Positions 1 through 5,855 of a DNA stretch of 10,739 nt are shown in pieces. Both the position numbers and the translations under genes were made by a program. The stretch spans positions 1 to 10,739 of the forward strand of contig QHQU01000198.1 in assembly GCA_003219925.1 (NCBI GenBank), in the 5' to 3' direction. How positions within the stretch are numbered: position 1 is the first letter of the stretch; every line of letters starts with the position of its first letter. The stretch comes from Verrucomicrobiota bacterium. GTDB taxonomy: Bacteria > Verrucomicrobiota > Verrucomicrobiia > Chthoniobacterales > UBA10450. The notes under the pieces were generated by a model. It ran no database searches and was not told the origin of the DNA. It worked only from the letters and a program-made list of their open reading frames with translations.

Positions 1-62
1 AATCGCTCGCGCCCTCACCAGCGCAAGATTTTTTGCAGGAACAGTCGACGAAACGAGACAGA

Positions 63-89
63 GTAGGCGTTTGGCACAAACGCCTCTAC
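63..89. repeat. Short hairpin upstream of trpE
   Basis: A 9-nt arm at 65-73 (AGGCGTTTG) is followed after 3 nt by its exact complement at 77-85, and outer GTA/TAC bases extend the symmetry with a small bulge. No T-run follows on the plus strand, so it is a weak candidate for an intrinsic terminator. It sits directly before the larger palindromic element at 94-178 and may be a second small repeat family. Nothing else is recognisable in positions 1-93: no complete gene, leader peptide or clear promoter. Confidence 0.5.
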
Positions 90-93
90 AATG

Positions 94-178
94 GTCATTC
101 CGAGCGTTAGTGAATGAATCCCGTTGGGAAAGCTTTAAGGTAACGCAACGGGATCCCTCGACTGACGCTCGGGATGAC
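94..178. repeat. Palindromic element copy 1, overlaps trpE start
   Basis: This 85-bp element begins GTCATTCCGAGCG and ends CGCTCGGGATGAC, which form the outer arms of a long palindrome. Inner arms (AATCCCGTT and AACGGGATCC) enclose a core containing GCTTTAAGGTAACGC. Related copies lie at 2239, 4517, 6691, 9193 and 9349. The last bases (ATGAC) contain the first ATG of trpE at 174, so gene and element overlap. Confidence 0.85.
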
Positions 179-1661
179 GATGACTTCTCTCGAAGAGTTC
201 CGACAGCTTGCCAGCCGCGGCAATCTGATTCCCGTGGTCGCTGAGATCGTCGGCGATGTCGAAACGCCAGTCGGGACGTTCCAAAAAATTGGGCGCGATG
301 GATGGTCGTTTCTTTTCGAATCGGCCGAGCGCAACGAGGAATCGGGACGCTTTTCACTTATTGGGATCGATCCTCTATTAATCGTTAGCCAACGCGCAGG
401 CGAGGTCGCCATTCGCGACAAATCCGGCGCCGTCACCAATCGAAGCACTTCCGATCCGCTCGGCGAATTGGAAGAGGTCCTCGGCGAATTCCGCTTTGTT
501 CCGCGCGATGACATTCCGCATTTCCAAGGTGGGGCGGTCGGCTTCGCCGGTTACGACGTAGTTAGATTTTTCGAGCCAAAGGTCCCGATCCACCCCCGTG
601 ACGACCTCGAATTGCCGGAGATGATGTTCATGGTCGCGGGGACGCTCATTGTCTTCGATCACCGTTTCCGTCTGATGCGCATCATCGTCTCGGCCGATCT
701 TCGACGGCAAAACATGGAAGATGCTTACGGCGGCGCCTACAAACAAATCGAGACTCTTTTGGAAAAGCTGGCCGCGTCATCGCGATTGCAACCGATCGCG
801 GCGCCAGCTGCGGGCGACGACCCCCCCGCAGAATTCAAGAGCAACACCATCGACTTCGAGAAAATGGTTCTCCGCGCGAAAGAATACATTAGCGAAGGCG
901 ATATTTTCCAGGTTGTGCTGTCGCAACGATTCGAGTCGGAATTTTCCGCCGACCCCCTCGATCTTTATCGCTGTCTACGCTTTGGAAACCCGTCGCCCTA
1001 CATGTTTTTGCTGAACTTCGGCGACGAGTTTTGCGCACTTGGCAGTTCGCCTGAGTTGCATGTGCGGGTGCGCGGTCGCACCGCGGAACTACGGCCGATT
1101 GCAGGGACCCGTCCGCGTGGCACAGACCCGAGATCCGACGAAGCAAACGCGCGCGAATTGCTGGCCGATCCGAAGGAGCGCGCCGAACACGTGATGTTAA
1201 TCGACCTCGCGCGAAACGATCTGGGCCGGATCGCGAAAATCGGCAGCGTCCGCGTGACCGAGCAAATGACGATCGAGCGTTACAGCCACGTCATGCACAT
1301 CGTTTCGCACGTTGAGGCGCGGTTGCGTGATGGTTTGACCGCCTTCGATGCCTTTCGCGCGACCTTTCCCGCCGGCACCGTTTCGGGCACACCGAAGATT
1401 CGCGCCATGCAAATCATCGCCGAGCTGGAGAAAGCTCGACGTGGTTTTTACGCGGGGGCGGTCGGCTGGTTCGGCTTCGACGGGAATTGCGATAGTTGCA
1501 TTGCGCTGCGTTCGGTGGTTTTGAAGAACGGGAGAGCGTTTGTACAAGCCGGCGCCGGAATCGTGGCCGATTCTGAGCCGGTGCGTGAACGCGAAGAAAC
1601 CGAGCGCAAGGCGATGGCGGTCCTGGCCGCAATCGCGCGCGCGAAGGAGGTGACATATTGA
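174..1661 (+). CDS. trpE: Anthranilate synthase component I
   Basis: TrpE converts chorismate to anthranilate, using ammonia delivered by TrpG; it is the first committed step of tryptophan synthesis. The 495-residue length is normal. An N-terminal TrpE domain spans about residues 15-175, with FLFES (46-50) near the expected tryptophan-inhibition region and GAVGFAGYD (120-128). The chorismate-binding domain spans about 225-490 and shows NPSPYMFLL (272-280), RPIAGTRPRG (307-316), LIDLARND (342-349), FPAGTVSGTPK (398-408) and QAGAGIVADSEP (458-469). These motifs favour TrpE over PabB. The first ATG is at 174, and a second in-frame ATG at 180 may be the true start. Neither has a good Shine-Dalgarno sequence, because the upstream bases are the end of a palindromic repeat. 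No Trp-rich leader peptide is visible. It overlaps trpG by 4 bp. Confidence 0.96.
   Translation: MTMTSLEEFRQLASRGNLIPVVAEIVGDVETPVGTFQKIGRDGWSFLFESAERNEESGRFSLIGIDPLLIVSQRAGEVAIRDKSGAVTNRSTSDPLGELEEVLGEFRFVPRDDIPHFQGGAVGFAGYDVVRFFEPKVPIHPRDDLELPEMMFMVAGTLIVFDHRFRLMRIIVSADLRRQNMEDAYGGAYKQIETLLEKLAASSRLQPIAAPAAGDDPPAEFKSNTIDFEKMVLRAKEYISEGDIFQVVLSQRFESEFSADPLDLYRCLRFGNPSPYMFLLNFGDEFCALGSSPELHVRVRGRTAELRPIAGTRPRGTDPRSDEANARELLADPKERAEHVMLIDLARNDLGRIAKIGSVRVTEQMTIERYSHVMHIVSHVEARLRDGLTAFDAFRATFPAGTVSGTPKIRAMQIIAELEKARRGFYAGAVGWFGFDGNCDSCIALRSVVLKNGRAFVQAGAGIVADSEPVREREETERKAMAVLAAIARAKEVTY
1644..1650 (+). promoter_or_regulatory. Strong ribosome binding site for trpG
   Basis: AAGGAGG lies inside the last codons of trpE, 7 nt before the TTG at 1658. 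It decides the non-ATG start of trpG, because the downstream protein begins exactly with the expected MKLLLIDNYDSFTYNL-like N-terminus. Ribosomes ending trpE at 1661 could re-initiate here, which would couple synthesis of the two subunits. Confidence 0.8.
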
Positions 1662-2257
1662 AACTCCTCCTGATCGATAATTATGATTCGTTCACCTACA
1701 ATCTCGCGCAGATTTTCGGCGAGTTGGGGGCCGACGTTTTGGTGAAACGCAACGACGAGACGGGCCCGGCTGACATTCGACAATTTGTTCCGGAACGCAT
1801 CTGCATCTCGCCCGGACCGGGCCGGCCGCGCGACGCGGGCGTCAGTTGCGACGTCATTCGTGAATTCGGACCGCAAATTCCATTGCTCGGCGTTTGCCTC
1901 GGTCACCAATGTATCGGCGAAGTTTACGGCGGCGAAATTGCGCGTGCCCCGAAATTGATGCACGGGAAAACATCCGTAATTTCGCACCACGGCGGGGGCG
2001 TTTTCAAAAACCTGTCGCAGCCGTTCGAAGCCACCCGTTATCATTCCCTCGTGGTAAGGCGCGATCGTCTGCCGGATTCACTCATCATCACCGCGGAATC
2101 CGATGATGGTGAAATCATGGGGCTGCAACATCGCGAATTCCCGATTCACGGAGTGCAATTTCATCCGGAATCGATTCTGACCGGTGAAGGCAGGACGTTG
2201 CTCGCGAATTTTCTAAAGCTGTCATCCTACGCTCCTCCGTCATCCCGAACGAAGTGA
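1658..2257 (+). CDS. trpG: Anthranilate synthase glutamine amidotransferase subunit
   Basis: TrpG is a class I glutamine amidotransferase that hydrolyses glutamine and passes ammonia to TrpE. In related bacteria it can also serve aminodeoxychorismate synthase (PabA). Visible motifs are DNYDSFTYNL (7-16), the oxyanion-strand SPGPGRP (51-57), the nucleophile Cys80 in GVCLGHQ, MHGKTS (101-106), and the catalytic His169 and Glu171 in GVQFHPES. The gene starts with TTG in a 4-bp TTGA overlap with trpE, so the two are co-transcribed and probably translationally coupled. The family usually ends near LLANFLKL (residue 188). Here about 11 further residues (SSYAPPSSRTK) follow, and the last part and the TGA stop at 2255-2257 lie inside a palindromic repeat starting at 2239. 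The C-terminal tail is therefore probably not native. Confidence 0.95.
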   Translation: MKLLLIDNYDSFTYNLAQIFGELGADVLVKRNDETGPADIRQFVPERICISPGPGRPRDAGVSCDVIREFGPQIPLLGVCLGHQCIGEVYGGEIARAPKLMHGKTSVISHHGGGVFKNLSQPFEATRYHSLVVRRDRLPDSLIITAESDDGEIMGLQHREFPIHGVQFHPESILTGEGRTLLANFLKLSSYAPPSSRTK

Positions 2258-2348
2258 GGGACCTCACAGTTGGTGTGGACTCACACTTGATGGTGGAACG
2301 CGTGACCAAATGAGAGGTCCCTCGCCGTCTACGGCGGCTCGGGATGAC
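2239..2348. repeat. Palindromic element copy 2, holds trpG stop
   Basis: This 110-bp copy starts GTCATCCCGAACGAAGTGAG and ends GGCTCGGGATGAC. Inner arms GAGGGACCTCA and TGAGAGGTCCCTC surround an unrelated core. It fills nearly all of the gap between the converging trpG and aroF genes, so its hairpin could act as a shared terminator, although it lacks a long T-run. A partial duplicate of the left end (GTCATCCTACGCTC) lies just before it at 2221-2234. Confidence 0.85.
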
Positions 2349-2360
2349 AGCGCGTGGCGA

Positions 2361-3365
2361 TCAGTTGATCACTTCGTGGATCGCGCGTACTTCGTCCGCC
2401 ATTTGCTCGAACTCGTCGAGCGTGAGGGCCTGCGCACCATCGGAAAGCGCTTCTTCCGGCTTGCAATGCACTTCAATCATCAAACCATCTGCGCCGACCG
2501 CAACTCCGGCACGTGCCAACGGGGTGACCATGTAGTTTTTGCCGGTACCGTGCGAGGCATCGATGATGATGGGCAAATGCGAGATACGTCGCACCGCCGG
2601 CACGGCCGCGAGATCGAGAGTGTTGCGGGTGTGCTGGGCAAAGGTGCGGACACCGCGTTCGCAAAGAACGACCTGGTAATTGCCTTCCGACATGATGTAT
2701 TCGGCCGCGAGCAACCATTCCTCCAGGGTCGCGGCCATCCCACGCTTGAGCAATACCGGCAGCTTGGAACGCCCGACTCGCCGAAGTAGCGTATAGTTTT
2801 GCATGTTGCGCGCGCCGATCTGAATCATGTCGGCATATTTTTCGACCAGATCGACTCCTGGCTCGTCCAGCGCCTCGCTAACAATTCTTAGACCAAATTT
2901 TTCGCGAACTTCCACCAGCATCTTTAGGCCTTCCTCGCCCAAACCGGCGAAGGCATAGGGAGAGGTCCGTGGTTTGAAGGCGCCGCCACGGAAAAATTTG
3001 GCACCGCTTTTTTTTACCACCTCAGCGACGGCAAAGGTCTGCTGCCGCGTTTCGATCGCGCATGGCCCGGCGATGATGGCGAGCGAGCCATTGCCAATCT
3101 TCGCACCGCCGATATCGACAATCGTTCGGTCCTGTTTCAAATCGAGCGTGATCAGTTTGTAAGGTTTGCTCACCCGAATGGCCTCGGCCACGCCGGGCAG
3201 ATTTTCGAAATGCTGCAAACTTATCGCGCCTTTGTTGCCGGTGATGCCAATGGCGGTACGAGTGGCGCCGGGCATGGTATGCGCGCGCAGGCCAAGCGCC
3301 TCAATCACGCGGACGACGCCGGCGATTTCCGCTTCCGTGGCATTGGCATTCATGACGACGAGCAT
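2361..3365 (-). CDS. aroF: 3-deoxy-7-phosphoheptulonate synthase (DAHP synthase), type I-beta
   Basis: The enzyme condenses phosphoenolpyruvate and erythrose 4-phosphate into DAHP, opening the shikimate pathway. At 334 residues it matches the Thermotoga-like type with an N-terminal ferredoxin-like/ACT-like regulatory domain (about 1-70), which in characterised relatives mediates feedback inhibition by Phe or Tyr. The TIM-barrel domain follows: IAGPCAIET (98-106, metal-ligand Cys102), FRGGAFKPRTSPYAF (125-139), QIGARNMQN (182-190), LKRGM (206-210), DASHGTGK (269-276, His272), and Glu298 and Asp309 as the remaining expected metal ligands. The ATG is preceded by GGAA 8 nt upstream. It is the third gene of a minus-strand operon, 18 bp after the hydrolase gene. 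It converges on trpG, which draws on the same pathway. Confidence 0.96.
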   Translation of the reverse strand: MLVVMNANATEAEIAGVVRVIEALGLRAHTMPGATRTAIGITGNKGAISLQHFENLPGVAEAIRVSKPYKLITLDLKQDRTIVDIGGAKIGNGSLAIIAGPCAIETRQQTFAVAEVVKKSGAKFFRGGAFKPRTSPYAFAGLGEEGLKMLVEVREKFGLRIVSEALDEPGVDLVEKYADMIQIGARNMQNYTLLRRVGRSKLPVLLKRGMAATLEEWLLAAEYIMSEGNYQVVLCERGVRTFAQHTRNTLDLAAVPAVRRISHLPIIIDASHGTGKNYMVTPLARAGVAVGADGLMIEVHCKPEEALSDGAQALTLDEFEQMADEVRAIHEVIN

Positions 3366-3383
3366 AAGCGAGCTTCCTTTTTC

Positions 3384-3998
3384 CTATGCAATGGCGCTCG
3401 CTGCAAGCCAGTCTCGCGCTGCCTCCACATCCGCGTTAGTCAATTCATGACCGCTTTCCTGCATTCGCACCTCAACTTCGACGTTTCGGCCAAGCAACAA
3501 TTCGACCAGCGCGTTGACCTGATGTGGCGTAGCAATTGGATCGAACCGCCCGCCGCAGATCAGGACGGCACAATTTTCTAACGCGGTCTCCGGCGGATGT
3601 GAAAGGGGGACCATTGGCCGAAACAAAATCGCACCGCGAAATTTCAATACACCGAGCAGTATCATCGCCGAGGCGATATTTGCCCCGTTGGAATAGCCGA
3701 TCGCGACCAGCGTGTTCTGATCGAAACCATGCTTTTTGGCCGCAACGGAAACAAAATTTGCGAGTTCGTGTGCCCGCGCGACAACATCTTTTTCATCGAA
3801 AACACCCTCAGCCAGCCGCCGAAAAAATCGCGGGGCACCGTTTTCCAAAACTTTTCCTCGCGGACTGAGCAGGGACGCGTCGGGATCGATGGCGCGACCT
3901 AGCGGAAGCAAATCATTTTCGTTTCCGCCGGTGCCGTGCAGTAAGAGCAGTGTTCGATCGCCGGTCCCAGGAATAAATTGGTAAGTGAAATCGTTCAT
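3384..3998 (-). CDS. Alpha/beta hydrolase, MhqD-like carboxylesterase/phospholipase family
   Basis: This 204-residue cytoplasmic protein has no signal peptide and belongs to the Abhydrolase_2 (phospholipase/carboxylesterase) group. It shows the oxyanion motif HGTGGNE (21-27), the nucleophile elbow GYSNG with Ser103, and a probable acid Asp153 (GGRFDP) and His184 (ESGHEL), so the triad is complete. Its ATG overlaps the stop of the upstream ring-cleaving dioxygenase by 4 bp. The same pairing occurs in the Bacillus mhqED operon, where MhqD-type hydrolases accompany a dioxygenase in resistance to hydroquinones and catechols. By inference it would hydrolyse an ester or a ring-fission product made by the neighbouring enzyme, but the substrate cannot be read from the sequence. 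A generic esterase or dienelactone hydrolase role is the alternative. Confidence 0.88.
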   Translation of the reverse strand: MNDFTYQFIPGTGDRTLLLLHGTGGNENDLLPLGRAIDPDASLLSPRGKVLENGAPRFFRRLAEGVFDEKDVVARAHELANFVSVAAKKHGFDQNTLVAIGYSNGANIASAMILLGVLKFRGAILFRPMVPLSHPPETALENCAVLICGGRFDPIATPHQVNALVELLLGRNVEVEVRMQESGHELTNADVEAARDWLAASAIA

Positions 3999-4984
3999 GA
4001 TGCGGCCGAGTGGCGGAGATGAATGGTGGGAAGCACGCGCTCGATCTCGTCGCGCTTTGACTGATAAATTGGCGGAAGTTTTAGGGTTTCGCCCAAGGCA
4101 TCGGCTGGTTCATCGATAAGGAATCCAGGTCCGTCGGTGGCGATCTCGAACAAGATTCCGTTGGGCTCGCGAAAATAAATTGAGTGAAAATATTGGCGGT
4201 CGATTACGGGCGTGACGTTGAGACCTCGCGCGACAAGCTGCTCGCGCACCTTCAGCTGCTCATCATCATCGGCAGCGCGAAAGGCAATGTGATGCACCGT
4301 GCCAGCGGCGATCTGGCCGAAGCCGGCTTCCGATGAGACCAGATCGATTTCCGCGGACGCGTTTGAGCCGCTGCCGCGGAAACGCCGCCGGTTATTTTCT
4401 TCCGCAACAAATTCGAATCCCAGAATCTCGGTGAGTAATTTTTCAGTTTTCTCGGGATTCCTGACTTCGAGAGTCGGCGCGGCGAATCCGCGAATAGCGC
4501 GCGCGGAGGGGCTCCCGTCATCCCGAGCGAAGTCGAGGGATCCCGTGGAAGTTACCTTAAAGGTTTCGCGGCGGGATCCCTCGACGTTGCTCGGGATGAC
4601 GGTGAGCTCGAGCTGCAACCCATCAGGATCGAGAAAGCGCAAGGCGTTACATCCGAATCGCCCCTCGATTTCCTCGGCGATCACATGAGTTGCACGCAAT
4701 CGCTCTTTCCAAAATGCCATCGAATTCCGCGGAACGGCGAAACTGACCGTGGTCACCTGCCCGCTTCCGCGGGTGCCTCGTCGCGCTCCTGGCCAGGGGA
4801 AAAATGTCATGATCGTTCCGGGACTCCCGATGTTATCGCCAAAATAAAAATGATAGCTCCCGGGATCGTCGAAATTCACGGTCCGCTTGACCAGACGCAG
4901 CCCGAGCGCCTCGGTGTAAAAGTCGAGATTGCGTTGCGGATCTCCCGCAATCGCGGTGATGTGGTGGATGCCGGCGCTGCGCAT
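3995..4984 (-). CDS. VOC-family ring-cleaving dioxygenase (MhqE/MhqO-like) with a repeat-encoded insert
   Basis: The protein has two glyoxalase/bleomycin-resistance (VOC) modules, about residues 4-128 and 164-285. Candidate metal ligands are in GIHHIT (His7/His8), TVHHIAF (His231/232) and GILFEIATD (Glu280). YFHSIYFREPNG (265-276) is typical of this extradiol-type group, which includes the Bacillus enzymes that act on hydroquinone-like compounds. Cytoplasmic location is likely. It is the first gene of a minus-strand operon with the hydrolase (ATGA overlap) and aroF. No clear Shine-Dalgarno precedes the ATG. Residues 129-156 (starting VIPSNVEGS and ending SLDFARDD) are encoded exactly by an 84-bp palindromic element and fall in the linker between the two modules. 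Without them the join reads LQLELT-GSPSARAIRGF, as expected for the family, so the insert appears tolerated and the gene intact. Confidence 0.9.
   Translation of the reverse strand: MRSAGIHHITAIAGDPQRNLDFYTEALGLRLVKRTVNFDDPGSYHFYFGDNIGSPGTIMTFFPWPGARRGTRGSGQVTTVSFAVPRNSMAFWKERLRATHVIAEEIEGRFGCNALRFLDPDGLQLELTVIPSNVEGSRRETFKVTSTGSLDFARDDGSPSARAIRGFAAPTLEVRNPEKTEKLLTEILGFEFVAEENNRRRFRGSGSNASAEIDLVSSEAGFGQIAAGTVHHIAFRAADDDEQLKVREQLVARGLNVTPVIDRQYFHSIYFREPNGILFEIATDGPGFLIDEPADALGETLKLPPIYQSKRDEIERVLPTIHLRHSAAS
4517..4600. repeat. Palindromic element copy 3, in frame inside the dioxygenase gene
   Basis: This 84-bp element (28 codons) has outer arms GTCATCCCGAGCGAAGTCGA and TCGACGTTGCTCGGGATGAC and inner arms GAGGGATCCCG and CGGGATCCCTC around a core with CCTTAAAGGTTTCGC. 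It is the best-preserved copy and is wholly translated on the minus strand without a stop. Its edges coincide with codon boundaries of the host gene (residues 129 to 156). Confidence 0.92.
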
Positions 4985-5080
4985 GGGAAATTGGAAGGCG
5001 AAAGGGTAGCGTGGCCGGCAAATTTAGCGATGAATTTTTAAACTTGTCGCGGGCGCGAAAACGAGCTTTAAACTTTCTGT
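4985..5080. promoter_or_regulatory. Divergent intergenic region with AT-rich patch
   Basis: This 96-bp spacer separates the minus-strand dioxygenase operon from the plus-strand DUF1326 gene and must hold both promoters. It has an AT-rich stretch at about 5022-5045 in otherwise GC-rich DNA. On the plus strand TTGTCG (5044) and TTTAAA (5067) are 17 bp apart, a weak sigma70-like pair. It lies so close to the ATG at 5081 that the transcript would be almost leaderless, which fits the lack of a Shine-Dalgarno there. No convincing operator is visible. Confidence 0.3.
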
Positions 5081-5836
5081 ATGAAGGCTATTTTCCTCGC
5101 CCTAGCAGCAGCCATGGCAGCGCCTCTCGTGCTGGGCGCGCCGAAAGACGACAAAACAAAGGCAACGAAATGGAAAATTACGGGTCAACTTGAGGAAGCC
5201 TGTTCCTGTAATGCGGCCTGCCCCTGCTGGTTCGATTCCAAGCCGACCCGGGCAACCTGTGGCGGCAATCAAGTTCTTTTTATTCAGAAGGGCAATTACG
5301 GAAACGTGAAACTCGATGGACTGGCCGTGGCCAATTATGCGCAGAGCCCGGAAAACCAGACGATGATGGATTCGTTCGGGAAATGGAATTTTTCCACGAA
5401 TTACATCGACGAGAAAGCCAATCCCGAACAACGCAAAGCGTTGGAAGCAATCGCAGCAGCCGTCCTGCCTTCGAATAACGGGTCGAAGAATTTCAAAACT
5501 GTTTACGTTCCAATCACGCGTAAAATCGAAGGCAAAGATCACATCATTGCCGTCGGAAACGTCGCCACCTTTACCGGCCATTTGGTCGAAGGTGGTCTCG
5601 GCGGTTCGTCGAGGATAACCAATCCGCCAGGCGCCGATCCCCTTCATCATCAGTACGCGCAGGGCAAGACGACAAAGATGATCTACAACGATTCCGATCA
5701 GAATTGGGATTGGACGGATACGAATTACATGCTGGGAACCTTCACCCTCGACAGCGATCAGTACGCGAAGTTTGTCGCCGGGTTAGCGCAGAAAATGGCG
5801 AAGAAGGAAAAGACAGAAAGCGCGGACAAGAAATAA
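5081..5836 (+). CDS. Secreted DUF1326 domain protein
   Basis: This 251-residue protein starts with a short signal peptide: MK, then a hydrophobic core to about residue 18, with likely cleavage after VLGA at 20. It is therefore probably exported to the periplasm or cell surface. The mature part begins WKITGQLEEACSC and carries the cysteine cluster CSCNAACPCW (Cys41, 43, 47, 49) plus Cys60, the hallmark I associate with DUF1326. The remainder includes GNYGNVKLDGLAV and a lysine-rich, charged C-terminus (KMAKKEKTESADKK). Function is unknown. The closely spaced cysteines suggest metal binding or redox chemistry, which is inference. No lipobox is visible at the cleavage region. prmA follows after about 19 bp on the same strand, so the two may share a transcript. 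Confidence 0.82.
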   Translation: MKAIFLALAAAMAAPLVLGAPKDDKTKATKWKITGQLEEACSCNAACPCWFDSKPTRATCGGNQVLFIQKGNYGNVKLDGLAVANYAQSPENQTMMDSFGKWNFSTNYIDEKANPEQRKALEAIAAAVLPSNNGSKNFKTVYVPITRKIEGKDHIIAVGNVATFTGHLVEGGLGGSSRITNPPGADPLHHQYAQGKTTKMIYNDSDQNWDWTDTNYMLGTFTLDSDQYAKFVAGLAQKMAKKEKTESADKK

Positions 5837-5855
5837 TTTTTTTGGTGGTGGGTTG

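Noticed and set aside
1..173. Tryptophan attenuator or leader peptide before trpE
   Set aside because: No short frame with tandem Trp codons and no alternative terminator/antiterminator pair with a U-tract is visible; the hairpins belong to repeats.
2..244. Open frame on the plus strand running through the first repeat and into trpE
   Set aside because: It reads IARALTSARFFAG... with no recognisable domain and then out of frame through trpE; it could be the tail of an upstream gene, but nothing supports that.
1448..2044. 198-codon open frame antisense to trpE and trpG
   Set aside because: It lies opposite two well-supported genes, has no recognisable motif, and is typical of antisense openness in GC-rich DNA.
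5102..5650. 182-codon open frame antisense to the DUF1326 gene
   Set aside because: The plus-strand protein has a signal peptide and family motifs; the antisense frame has none.
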